Shown here piece after piece: positions 1 through 7,685 of a stretch of DNA of 64,000 bases. This DNA is from Nocardia sp. alder85J (lineage in GTDB: Bacteria; Actinomycetota; Actinomycetes; Mycobacteriales; Mycobacteriaceae), in contig NZ_JAIUCZ020000007.1 in NCBI RefSeq assembly GCF_020176955.2, positions 372,001-436,000 of the forward strand, read 5' to 3'. Numbering within the stretch: position 1 is the stretch's first letter; each line of letters begins with the position of its first letter. The position numbers were made by a program, and so were the translations under genes. Below the pieces are notes generated by a model, which was not told where the DNA came from, searched no databases, and was given only the letters and a program-made list of their open reading frames with translations.

Positions 1-392
1 CCCGGCAGGCCGTCCAGCGAGCCGACGATGCGCACGCTCCAGTTCTTCTCCGGGGCGGACAACTCCTCGACGACGTCGGGGATCACCTCGAACAACGTCT
101 CCAGTTCGTCCGGGGCGCGGCGCAGGTTCTCGGTGGACAGCAGGTAGACGGTGACCAGTTCGATGCCCTCGGCATGACACCAGTCGACCAGTTCGGCGAT
201 CTTCAGCGCGCCGACGCGGTGGCCGTGCGCCACATCGGTGAAGCCGTTCTCCCGGGCCCAGCGCCGATTTCCGTCGCAGACCACCGCGACGTGCCGCGGG
301 TGTTGCTGCCCGGCGAGCTCCTTCGACAGCCGCGACTCGTAGAGGCGATACGGCAGGAGACGCAGCTTGCCGGAGCCTCGACTGTCGGTCAC
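1..392 (-). CDS. uppS: Isoprenyl (Z-prenyl diphosphate) transferase, C-terminal end cut by window edge
   Basis: Undecaprenyl-diphosphate-synthase family enzyme that condenses isopentenyl diphosphate onto an allylic primer in cis. In mycobacteria the equivalent gene (Rv1086) makes Z,E-farnesyl diphosphate for decaprenyl phosphate. Reading the minus strand from a GTG at 392, the first 130 residues contain HVAVVCDGNRRWAR, the family signature whose Asp binds Mg-diphosphate, then GHRVGALKIAELVDWC and the TVYLLSTENLRR strand. No alternative ATG lies in this frame. The gene leaves the window at its 3' end. It diverges from the hemolysin III gene, as Rv1086 does from Rv1085c. Whether the product is C15 or longer cannot be told from the N-terminal part. 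Confidence 0.9.
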   Translation of the reverse strand, partial: MTDSRGSGKLRLLPYRLYESRLSKELAGQQHPRHVAVVCDGNRRWARENGFTDVAHGHRVGALKIAELVDWCHAEGIELVTVYLLSTENLRRAPDELETLFEVIPDVVEELSAPEKNWSVRIVGSLDGLP

Positions 393-553
393 AGGTACTC
401 ATCCGCCTCTCCGCGATTTCGGCCGTGCTGATCCGGCGTTCCGCGAGTTCGGCCGTACGAGTCGGAGCCGCGGTGGTCGGGCACAGTCCCACCCTAGTGC
501 CGCCGGACCGGTAGGTCCCAGCGAAGTCACCCATCCACACACCAAATCAGCCG

Positions 554-581
554 TTGCACACCGGGTGCAAGTCGGTACAGT
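554..581 (+). promoter_or_regulatory. Candidate promoter for the hemolysin III / cyclase pair
   Basis: TTGCAC (554-559) and TACAGT (576-581) are separated by 16 bases. The TTGCAC is also one arm of an inverted repeat, TTGCAC-N5-GTGCAA (554-570). The predicted start of transcription falls just before the palindrome at 592-611. Confidence 0.4.
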
Positions 582-591
582 GGCCAAAACC

Positions 592-611
592 AACCTACGC
601 AACCGTAGGTT
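592..611. promoter_or_regulatory. Perfect 8-bp inverted repeat, candidate repressor operator
   Basis: AACCTACG-N4-CGTAGGTT is exactly palindromic and lies between the candidate -10 box and the GTG start at 630. Its size and position suit a TetR-family dimer that blocks transcription. The regulator is not identified. The Shine-Dalgarno GGGAGGTAAG follows directly. Confidence 0.5.
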
Positions 612-629
612 ACTCGGGAGGTAAGTCAC

Positions 630-1316
630 GTGATCGTAGAGGAGGACCCGGTAACCGGGCCGGCGGCCGCCGTGCAGACCCTGGCCCGGCCGCTGATGCG
701 GGGCTGGATCCACGCGTACGCGGTGGGCTTCGCGGCGGTCGCGGGCATCGTGCTGGTGGCCGTCGCGTCGACCCGCTCGGCGGTGGCCGGTTGGTCGACG
801 CTGGTGTACGCGGTGACGGTGTGCGGATTGTTCGGGGTGAGCGCCACCTACCACCGGGTGACCTGGCGCAGCGACCGCACCCGGATGCGGATGAAACGCG
901 CCGACCATTCGATGATCTTCCTGTTCATCGCGGGCAGCTACACCCCCTTCGCACTGCTGGGGCTGCCCCGGCGCGCCGGGGTCACGCTGCTGCTCGTGGT
1001 GTGGGCGGGCGCACTGGCCGGGATGGGCCTGAAACTGTTGTGGCCCACCGCACCCCGCTGGGTCGGGGTGCCGCTGTATCTGCTGCTGGGCTGGGCGATC
1101 GTGCCGGTGGCCGCCACCCTCACACACCGGGTGGGGGTGGCGCCGATGGTGCTGCTGCTCGTCGGCGGCATCGCCTACAGCGTCGGCGCGATCCTCTACG
1201 CCAGCAAATGGCCCGATCCGTGGCCCAGGGTCTTCGGTCATCACGAGTTCTTCCATGCGGCAACGGTTCTCGCGGCCGTATGTCACTACGCGGCGGTGTG
1301 GCTGGTACTACCGTGA
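630..1316 (+). CDS. Hemolysin III family membrane protein (PAQR-like)
   Basis: Seven-helix integral membrane protein of the HlyIII/PAQR superfamily, related to adiponectin receptors, which are zinc-dependent lipid hydrolases. Bacterial members are mostly uncharacterised. The 228 residues carry family motifs: SATYHR after the second helix (residues about 72-77), then DHSMIFLFIAGSYTPF (about 92-107) and a C-terminal HHEFFHAATVLAAVCHY. The last two supply the conserved His residues that bind zinc in PAQR proteins. The GTG start at 630 has GGGAGGT upstream. It is the positional homologue of Rv1085c. Only 4 bases separate it from the adenylate cyclase that follows, so the two are very likely co-transcribed. 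Confidence 0.88.
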   Translation: MIVEEDPVTGPAAAVQTLARPLMRGWIHAYAVGFAAVAGIVLVAVASTRSAVAGWSTLVYAVTVCGLFGVSATYHRVTWRSDRTRMRMKRADHSMIFLFIAGSYTPFALLGLPRRAGVTLLLVVWAGALAGMGLKLLWPTAPRWVGVPLYLLLGWAIVPVAATLTHRVGVAPMVLLLVGGIAYSVGAILYASKWPDPWPRVFGHHEFFHAATVLAAVCHYAAVWLVLP

Positions 1317-1320
1317 ACAC

Positions 1321-2934
1321 ATGGGCCGGCTGATTCTGTGGGCGCTGCGGGCACGCTGGGGGCTGTCGGCGGTGGTGATGGCCTGCCACCTGAGCGGCCT
1401 CGGCGTGATCGTCACGGAGCTGTGGCTCAGCGGGCTGCTCGGCCGGATGGGCACGGAGTGGATGTCGGCGATCTCACGCATCGCGATCTACCCCACCCTC
1501 GGCGCGCTGGCCGGCATCGTGCTGGCCGTCCGCGACCGCGACCACTACTTCAGCTGGCTGGACAACGGCCGCCCGCCCACGCCGAAAGAGGCGCGGCGGC
1601 TGCTGAACCTGCCCATCGCGATCGCCGGCCGGGCCCTGGCGATCTGGCTGCCCGGCGTCGCGATCGCCGGTGGCTTGTTCGCGCACGAGATCGACCACCG
1701 CGCCCTGCCCACGGTGCTGGCCATGTTCGCTCTCGGCGCCTTCGAATCGGCCGGGCTCACCCTGCTGATCGTCGACCGGATGATCCGGCCCACCATCCCG
1801 ATGGTGGCCGAGGTGCTCGGCGGCGCCATGCACTGGAGTTCCACCGTACTCAACCGGGTGGTGGTGTCCTGGATCGTGTCGGCGGCCGTACCGATGCTGG
1901 GCCTGATCACCGTGCTGGCCGACCCCGAAGCCGGTACCGCGGAACGGGTACGCACCGGCATCTACCTGGCCTGTCTCAGCATCCTGGTGGGTGCGCTGGC
2001 GACCTCGGCGCTGGCCCGCGCGGTGGCCGAGCCGCTGCGCCTGCTGCGCCGCGCCCTGGACCGCATCGCCCGCGGCGACCTGGACGTGCAGGTCCCGATC
2101 GGCAGCACAAGTGAGATCGGCCGCCTGGAACATTCGGTCAACGAACTGGCGGCGAATCTCCGTGAGCGGGAACGGATGCGGGACGTGTTCGGCCGGCACG
2201 TCGGCCCCCAGGTGGCCGAACGCGCCCTGTCCGGCAGCGCCGATCTCACCGGCGAACTGCGCGAGGTGACAACCCTGTTCGTCGACGTGACCGGATCGGT
2301 GCAACTGTCCACCGGCCTGCCGCCACGCGAGTTCGTCGCCACCCTGAACCGCCTGCTGGCCACCGTCGTCGCCGCCACCGAGGACAACGGCGGCCTGGTC
2401 AACAAGTTCGAGGGCGACGCCGCCCTTTGCATCTTCGGCGCCCCGATTCCGATGCCGGACAACGCGACTCCCGCCCTGCGCGCCGCCCGCCGGATCCGCG
2501 ACGAGGTGCTCGCCGCCGCCGAACTCGACATCGGGATCGGTGTCGCCCGCGGCCTGGTCTTCGCCGGCGACGTCGGCACCGACACCCGCCTGGAGTTCAC
2601 CGTGATCGGCGACGCCGTCAACGAGGCCGCCCGCCTGACCGGTGAGGCCAAACGGGTGCCACGCCGAATCCTGGTGAGCCAGGCCGTGATCGACGCGGCC
2701 ACCGCCGCCGAGCGCGCGAACTGGCAGGAGTTCGAGACGATCCGGCTGCGCGGTCGTCTCGAACCCACCATCTGCTGGACCGACACCGTGGAGATCCCTG
2801 CGGATCCGGACGCCGACCGGATCACCCCGACCCATTCGATCGCCGAAACCGATTCCACCCCGGTCGATCACGCTACCGAAGTGACGCAACCCGAGCGCCT
2901 GCGGCCGACCCCGCAACCGGACCCGGCGCCGTGA
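1321..2934 (+). CDS. Membrane-bound class III adenylate/guanylate cyclase with HAMP domain
   Basis: Predicted to make cAMP (possibly cGMP) from its NTP in the cytoplasm under control of a membrane domain. The ATG at 1321 gives 537 residues and follows the previous stop by 4 bases. About six hydrophobic helices fill the first 230 residues. A HAMP linker (from VAEPLRLLRRALDRIARGDL) follows, then the cyclase homology domain from about residue 310. LFVDVTGS and FEGDAAL hold the two metal-binding Asp residues, NKFEGD the adenine-selecting Lys, and FTVIGDAVNEAARL the purine-selecting Asp and transition-state Asn/Arg. All catalytic positions look intact. Architecture matches the Rv1318c-Rv1320c/Rv3645 group. 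The C-terminal tail is acidic and Pro-rich. Input signal unknown. Confidence 0.93.
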   Translation: MGRLILWALRARWGLSAVVMACHLSGLGVIVTELWLSGLLGRMGTEWMSAISRIAIYPTLGALAGIVLAVRDRDHYFSWLDNGRPPTPKEARRLLNLPIAIAGRALAIWLPGVAIAGGLFAHEIDHRALPTVLAMFALGAFESAGLTLLIVDRMIRPTIPMVAEVLGGAMHWSSTVLNRVVVSWIVSAAVPMLGLITVLADPEAGTAERVRTGIYLACLSILVGALATSALARAVAEPLRLLRRALDRIARGDLDVQVPIGSTSEIGRLEHSVNELAANLRERERMRDVFGRHVGPQVAERALSGSADLTGELREVTTLFVDVTGSVQLSTGLPPREFVATLNRLLATVVAATEDNGGLVNKFEGDAALCIFGAPIPMPDNATPALRAARRIRDEVLAAAELDIGIGVARGLVFAGDVGTDTRLEFTVIGDAVNEAARLTGEAKRVPRRILVSQAVIDAATAAERANWQEFETIRLRGRLEPTICWTDTVEIPADPDADRITPTHSIAETDSTPVDHATEVTQPERLRPTPQPDPAP

Positions 2935-3000
2935 CGCCCGGCCCGAGTCTCACCGTGCGGTGGTGCCGGTCGCCTCGGACCGGGCAGCTGCGCCGGCCCG

Positions 3001-3234
3001 TTATGTGCGGTACCGGAACAGGATTCGGCCCCGCCCGAGGTCGTAGGGACTCAGCTCCACCAGCACCCGATCCTGCGGCAGGATCTTGATGTAGTTCTTC
3101 CGGATCTTCCCGCTGATGTGCGCGAGCACCTTGTGCCCGTTGTGCAGCTCCACCGTGAAGGTGGCGTTGCGCAGGCACTCGACAACGATGCCCTCGATCT
3201 CGATGCCCTTACTCTTCTTCCCCGGATTCGTCAT
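3001..3234 (-). CDS. infA: Translation initiation factor IF-1 paralogue
   Basis: A 77-residue OB-fold protein of the IF-1 family, which occupies the A site of the 30S subunit with IF-2 and IF-3. The diagnostic stretches IEIEGIVVECL, NGHKVLAHISGKIR, YIKILPQDRV and LSPYDLGRGRI cover the whole family length. The N-terminus (MTNPGKKSKG) and several positions differ from the usual actinobacterial MAKKDGAIEVEGRV form, and no ribosomal-protein gene is nearby. I infer a second copy rather than the housekeeping infA. Its ATG overlaps the stop of the upstream acetyltransferase (ATGA), so the two are translationally coupled. It converges with the cyclase gene. A role in translation under stress is inference. 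Confidence 0.88.
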   Translation of the reverse strand: MTNPGKKSKGIEIEGIVVECLRNATFTVELHNGHKVLAHISGKIRKNYIKILPQDRVLVELSPYDLGRGRILFRYRT

Positions 3235-4031
3235 CGCAGCACCAATTCCAGGTTGCTGCCGGCCCGCCGACTGCCACCGACACCATCGAACAGCGCCAGT
3301 GCGGCGGCGTTGTCGGCGTGTACGTACGCCGATGCCCGTTCCAGCCCGGACCGCTGCAACGCGCCGAGCGCCTCGCCGAGCAGCGCCCGGCCGATGCCGC
3401 GACGGCGATGATCGGCCCGGACCGCGACGAACTCGATCCGCGCGTGCCGCGGCCGCGTGCCGAAGCGCAGCAGCCCCACATACCCGTCGGCCCCGGCGGC
3501 CACCGCATACCGCGCCGGATCGAGCGCAGGATGCCCGCCCGGACAGCCGAAGATCTCGGCGGGCATGAGATCCCAGCCCGGTTCGACGTCGATCTCCGCG
3601 CGAATCTCGTTGTACGCCAGCCGAAGCGGAGCTTCCGATGCCGTACCGACCGGCAATACGGTCACCTCGCCGAGGTCCGGCGCCAGGTCGAGTCCGGTGT
3701 CGTGCGGATCGGTGGGCACGAGGTACTCCCACTCCCGACGGCCGACCACGAAACCGGTCCGCTCCCACGCGGCTTGCAACTCTGCGTCGACCCCGTCGAC
3801 CACTGTGTACAATGGCCGTGGCAGCTCCGACACCATCGCCTCGGCGATCCGCCCGAAAACCGCTTCGTCCCAGGAGTCGTTGCTGAGAAAGATCCGGCCG
3901 TCGGGCCGCCGCGAAGCCTCACCGTCGCCCACGGCCCGATCCCCGGCCCTCGCCTGCCACTGTGTCTCCCCGGTACGGGTGATCACCGCCGCGGGCTCAC
4001 CGGTACCCGAGATGAAATAAGAAGTGTCCAT
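3231..4031 (-). CDS. GNAT-family N-acetyltransferase
   Basis: Acetyl-CoA-dependent N-acetyltransferase of about 266 residues, long enough for two GNAT lobes. Only the C-terminal lobe shows clear motif A: IEFVAVRADHRRRGIGRALL (about residues 194-213), with RRGIGRA as the pyrophosphate-binding loop, followed by HADNAAALALFDGVG. The start chosen is ATG at 4031, with GGAAGG 8 bases upstream. An upstream in-frame ATG at 4124 lacks comparable support. Its stop overlaps the IF-1 start by 4 bases, so it heads a coupled pair. Substrate unknown; a drug, an aminoacyl group or a ribosomal protein are all possible. Confidence 0.82.
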   Translation of the reverse strand: MDTSYFISGTGEPAAVITRTGETQWQARAGDRAVGDGEASRRPDGRIFLSNDSWDEAVFGRIAEAMVSELPRPLYTVVDGVDAELQAAWERTGFVVGRREWEYLVPTDPHDTGLDLAPDLGEVTVLPVGTASEAPLRLAYNEIRAEIDVEPGWDLMPAEIFGCPGGHPALDPARYAVAAGADGYVGLLRFGTRPRHARIEFVAVRADHRRRGIGRALLGEALGALQRSGLERASAYVHADNAAALALFDGVGGSRRAGSNLELVLR

Positions 4032-4081
4032 GATTGTCGCCTTCCGAAATTGCCTTGCGACACAGGCGCTCCCGGCGACAA

Positions 4082-4141
4082 TTATTTCGTCCGCACGGCC
4101 GTGACCACGAGCGGGAGCCCCCACATCGATACAGTGTTCAC
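4082..4141 (-). CDS. Possible 19-residue leader peptide upstream of the GNAT/IF-1 operon
   Basis: A GTG at 4141 follows a near-perfect Shine-Dalgarno AGGAGGTGAG (4146-4155) and opens a 19-codon frame, MNTVSMWGLPLVVTAVRTK, ending TAA at 4082. The gap to the acetyltransferase start is 50 bases. The ribosome binding site is stronger than those of most real genes here, which is why I list it. It could act as an attenuating uORF, or be the translated start of a longer reading frame that has decayed. No homologue is known to me. Confidence 0.4.
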   Translation of the reverse strand: MNTVSMWGLPLVVTAVRTK

Positions 4142-4178
4142 GGGTCTCACCTCCTCGCCTGACGTCACGGTGCCCCGG

Positions 4179-4216
4179 ACACTATCAGCCGGTCCGCCAT
4201 CCCCGCCAATTATTTT
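4179..4216 (-). promoter_or_regulatory. Candidate WhiB7-like promoter of the leader/GNAT/IF-1 operon
   Basis: On the minus strand an AT-rich AAAATAATT (4208-4216) abuts a -35-like TTGGCG (4204-4209), and a -10-like TAGTGT (4179-4184) lies 19 bases further on; TGATAG (4182-4187) gives a 16-base spacing. An AT-rich patch directly upstream of -35 is the hallmark of WhiB7-activated promoters in actinobacteria. The surrounding DNA is very GC-rich, so the patch stands out. The assignment is inference. Confidence 0.35.
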
Positions 4217-4316
4217 CCGCGGGGCCGGATCCGCCCGCTCGGCGGCAAACCGGTTCGACGGCCACCGACCGCGGCAGCCGCGGACGCAGGCCGCCGCCAT
4301 CGGATCCGGCCGCGAC

Positions 4317-6371
4317 TCAGGGCACGGAGTCGAGCACCTCGATCAGCGCCGCCGGGTCGGTGACCGGAAGGTCGCAGACTGTGCCGTGGCAGACGTAGGC
4401 GGCAGGACGGCCCGTGACCGGAGGACGATCGATCAGCAGCGGACTCGAATTCTCCGGACCGGCCAGTACCGCCGCCCCACCCGGCGCGAAACGCCGTGCG
4501 GCGGTGAGCAGTTCGGCAGCATCCGCATCGGCGGGCAGCGAAACGGCCACCTGGATCGGCCCGGTGAGCGCGGCCTCGGCAACAGCCAGCCAGTGCCCGC
4601 CGGAACGCGGAGCCCGGGCCAGCACGACAGCTCCGCGCGCGAGTGTGGCATCGGCCAGACCCCGATAACGCCCGGCCCGCTCCGATCCGGTGAGCACCGA
4701 AGCGGTCAGCAGCGCCTCGGCCAGCGCGGAAGCACCGGCGGGCGTGGCGCCGTCGAAAGGATCCCGAGGCCGGGTGACCAGCGTTTCGGCATCGGCGGCG
4801 GTATCGAACCAACTGCCGGCCTGTTCCGGATCGGCGAACAACTCGATCGCGGCATCGAGCAGCCCCTCGGCCGGGCCGAGCCACTGCGCGTCACCGGTGG
4901 CCTGATACACGGCCAGCAACCCGGTGACCAGCCAGGCGTAATCCTCCAGCACGCCGGGCGCGGCACCGGCCACCCCGCCGAGCGAGGCCCGCACCACCCG
5001 ATTCCCGGTGACGTGCTCCGCCACCAGATACCCCGCACAACGCACGGCCGCCGCCACCCACTCCGGATGGTCCAGTGCCGCACCGGCTTCCGCGAGCGCG
5101 GTGATCGCCATCCCGTTCCAAGCGGTCACCACCTTGTCGTCCCGATCCGGCTGCGGCCGCCGATCCCGCGTGTCCCGCAACAACTCCCGAACCCGCTCGA
5201 ACCGCTCCGGATCCTCCGGGTCGCGGTACCGGGTGAGCACCGACGCACCGTGCTCGAAGGTCCCCGCCACAGTGACATCGAAAAATGTCGCGGCCCACTC
5301 CCCGTCGTCCACCCCGAGCACCTCGCGAAGCTGCTCCGGCGTCCACACGTAGGTAGCGCCCTCGACCCCCGGCGCCCCCGGCTCGACACGAGTATCGGCA
5401 TCGAACGCGGACGCGAACCCGCCCTCGGCGGTCCCCAGATCATCGATCAGAAACCGAGCCGTCTCGGCGGCAACCCGCAGGGCCGACGAATCCAACTGTC
5501 CTACAGTAACTTTCGACCACCGCCGAGCCAGATGCCCATACACCCGCAACAATTGCGCATTGTCGTACAACATCTTCTCGAAATGCGGCACCACCCAAGC
5601 CGCATCGACGGAATACCGCGCGAACCCACCCCGTACCTGATCGTAGATCCCACCCCGAGCCATCGCCTCGGCAGTCAGCGCGGCCACCGCGAGTGCCCGC
5701 TCACTCCCGGTCCGCTCGACATGCCGCAACAACCCCTCCAGCAACGCCGACGGCGGAAACTTCGGCGCACCCCCGAACCCCCCGTTGCGCGAATCGACAT
5801 CCCGCACGATATCGGCGACAGCCTGCTCGAGCAGCTCCGCCGTCACCCCCGCATCCCCCTCCGGCAACCCATCGGCCTGCGCCCGCAGGGCCTCCGCCAC
5901 CTGCCCCGCCGCCTGATCCACCTCCCCCCGCCGATCCCGCCAGGTCTCGGCCACCGCCTCGAGCAACTGCGTGAACGAGGGCATCCCCCCACGCGGCTGG
6001 TTCGGGTAGTAGGTCCCACAGAAGAACGGCTCCCCCGCCGGCGTGAGAAAACATGTCATCGGCCACCCACCCTGCCCGGTCATGGCAACGGTGGCCGCCA
6101 TGTACACCGCATCCAGATCGGGCCGCTCCTCCCGATCCACCTTGATGCACACGAAGTTCGCGTTCATCAACGCAGCGGTCTCCTCGTCCTCGAACGACTC
6201 GTGCGCCATGACGTGACACCAGTGACAACTGGCATAACCGATGGACAGCAGGATCGGCACGTCCCGCTCGGCCGCCTCCGCCAACGCCTCGGCATCCCAC
6301 TCCCGCCAATCCACCGGATTGTCCGCATGCTGCCGCAGGTAGGGCGACGTCGCGTCACCAAGCCGATTCAC
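4317..6371 (-). CDS. DUF255 thioredoxin-like protein (YyaL/spermatogenesis-associated 20 family)
   Basis: Homologue of Rv1084: an N-terminal thioredoxin-like DUF255 domain followed by an (alpha/alpha)6-barrel resembling N-acylglucosamine epimerase. The 684-residue frame starts at GTG 6371 behind a GGAGG, giving NRLGDATSPYLRQHADNPVDW, the conserved start of the family. SIGYASCHWCHVMAHESFED (about residues 41-60) is the CxxC redox site. GQGGWPMTCFLTPAGEPFFCGTYYP follows. Middle motifs include GGFGGAPKFP and VPHFEKMLYDNAQLL. Substrate and function are unknown for the family. In the M. tuberculosis order this gene adjoins Rv1083; here a 6-kb island separates them. Confidence 0.9.
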   Translation of the reverse strand: MNRLGDATSPYLRQHADNPVDWREWDAEALAEAAERDVPILLSIGYASCHWCHVMAHESFEDEETAALMNANFVCIKVDREERPDLDAVYMAATVAMTGQGGWPMTCFLTPAGEPFFCGTYYPNQPRGGMPSFTQLLEAVAETWRDRRGEVDQAAGQVAEALRAQADGLPEGDAGVTAELLEQAVADIVRDVDSRNGGFGGAPKFPPSALLEGLLRHVERTGSERALAVAALTAEAMARGGIYDQVRGGFARYSVDAAWVVPHFEKMLYDNAQLLRVYGHLARRWSKVTVGQLDSSALRVAAETARFLIDDLGTAEGGFASAFDADTRVEPGAPGVEGATYVWTPEQLREVLGVDDGEWAATFFDVTVAGTFEHGASVLTRYRDPEDPERFERVRELLRDTRDRRPQPDRDDKVVTAWNGMAITALAEAGAALDHPEWVAAAVRCAGYLVAEHVTGNRVVRASLGGVAGAAPGVLEDYAWLVTGLLAVYQATGDAQWLGPAEGLLDAAIELFADPEQAGSWFDTAADAETLVTRPRDPFDGATPAGASALAEALLTASVLTGSERAGRYRGLADATLARGAVVLARAPRSGGHWLAVAEAALTGPIQVAVSLPADADAAELLTAARRFAPGGAAVLAGPENSSPLLIDRPPVTGRPAAYVCHGTVCDLPVTDPAALIEVLDSVP

Positions 6372-6527
6372 TCCACCAGCCTCCCACACCCGAAGGACGG
6401 ATACCTGACCGCTCACGACTTGTTGCACACGATCCTGGTGCATGTTGCAGTGGAGAAGTCCCACCTGCGCGGACTGCTGCGATATCTTCTCGTTGCCATC
6501 GCGAGCGGGTCAGCAATCTGCACCGCT

Positions 6528-6533
6528 TAGGAT
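6528..6533 (+). promoter_or_regulatory. Candidate -10 box for leaderless transcription of the DUF262 operon
   Basis: TAGGAT ends 6 bases before the ATG at 6540, and no Shine-Dalgarno precedes that ATG. This spacing is typical of leaderless actinobacterial mRNAs that begin at the start codon. I see no convincing -35 element. Confidence 0.45.
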
Positions 6534-6539
6534 GCCTGC

Positions 6540-7685
6540 ATGGGAACAGAGTCAGCGCCCACCGTGGTGGAGGACGTTTTCGAGGGCCAAGCTACCGACA
6601 TCGAAGTCGAGGACTCGGGCACGGCCGAGGACGACGTTCATCGACCGTGGAACCCTGAACAGATCAGGGTGACCACCAGCGCTTTCTCATTGCGAAACAT
6701 ACTCGATCAAATCGATGAGGGCTCTCTCGAACTCGCGCCGGACTTCCAGCGAGGTCGTGTCTGGAATGACCATCAAAAGTCCCTCCTCATAGAGTCCCTG
6801 TTGCTACAGATACCCCTACCTGCGTTTTATTTCGCCGAAGACACCGACGGCGCATTTCATGTCGTCGACGGATTGCAGCGCCTGTCGACTCTTCATACAT
6901 TCGTTCGGAATCATGGCTTTTCCCTGAAACGGCTGGAGTATCTCAATGAGCTGGAGGGGAAATATTTCAAGGGGTTACCCGTACAGTCACAGCGCCGCAT
7001 ATACAATACTCAGTTGATCGTCAACGTCATCGATCCGACGACGCCACCCGATGTGATGTATGACATCTTTAAACGCATCAACACCGGCGGCACACCGCTC
7101 AACGCCCAGGAGATACGGCATTGCATGAGCAAGACGCGTAGCCGAGAAATTCTCAAGCGAATGACACACACCGAAGAGTTCAGCGCCGCCACAAATGGCC
7201 TGACCGACCATATTCGCATGAATGATCGCGAAATGGCGCTACGCTTCGCGGCGTTCTGGCTACTGGGCATCGACGCCTATATGGCTCAGCCGGTAATGGA
7301 GACTTTCTTGATGCGCGCGACCCGCCTGCTGGATGATCCGGATCAGGTACCGGACACTCGAGTCGATGAGCTGGTGGAAGCATTCACCAATGCAATGGCC
7401 AACGCATATCTGCTGTTCGGCGCCCACGCATTCCGTAAATGGCCCAGCGGCTCGGAGGTCCGAAGTCCGATAAACCGGGCTCTCTTCGAGACCTGGGCAC
7501 ACACCCTCGCCGGGCGCGACGCCACCGATCTCCGACACCGCCGCGAAGCGATCGTGAATTCGGTGCGCCACCGAATGGCCACTGACATCGACTATCTCAA
7601 CGCGATCACCTCCTCGACCGCAGATCGCCGCCGGGTCGGTTATCGATTCACCGCCGCAGCCCGAGATGTGGAGTCCGGAAGGTGA
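6540..7685 (+). CDS. DUF262 domain protein (ParB/Srx-like nuclease or NTPase fold), candidate defence protein
   Basis: 381 residues, first gene of a three-gene overlapping operon. The N-terminal DUF262 domain shows its hallmarks: LELAPDFQRGRVWNDHQKS (about residues 61-79), then HVVDGLQRLSTL (DGxQR motif, about 107-118) and FKRINTGGTPLNAQEIRH (about 178-195). DUF262 occurs in GmrSD-type modified-DNA restriction enzymes and SspE-like defence proteins, where it couples nucleotide hydrolysis to DNA targeting. No C-terminal DUF1524 HNH nuclease motif is visible; the second half is helical and of no family I recognise. GC content is visibly lower than in the flanking core genes. Downstream ATPase overlaps by 4 bases. 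Anti-phage role is inferred from domain and context. Confidence 0.85.
   Translation: MGTESAPTVVEDVFEGQATDIEVEDSGTAEDDVHRPWNPEQIRVTTSAFSLRNILDQIDEGSLELAPDFQRGRVWNDHQKSLLIESLLLQIPLPAFYFAEDTDGAFHVVDGLQRLSTLHTFVRNHGFSLKRLEYLNELEGKYFKGLPVQSQRRIYNTQLIVNVIDPTTPPDVMYDIFKRINTGGTPLNAQEIRHCMSKTRSREILKRMTHTEEFSAATNGLTDHIRMNDREMALRFAAFWLLGIDAYMAQPVMETFLMRATRLLDDPDQVPDTRVDELVEAFTNAMANAYLLFGAHAFRKWPSGSEVRSPINRALFETWAHTLAGRDATDLRHRREAIVNSVRHRMATDIDYLNAITSSTADRRRVGYRFTAAARDVESGR

Noticed and set aside
4082..4300. 72-codon minus-strand frame upstream of the GNAT gene
   Set aside because: Its upstream part is Arg/Ala-rich shadow-like sequence; only the last 19 codons have a ribosome binding site, so I listed just those.
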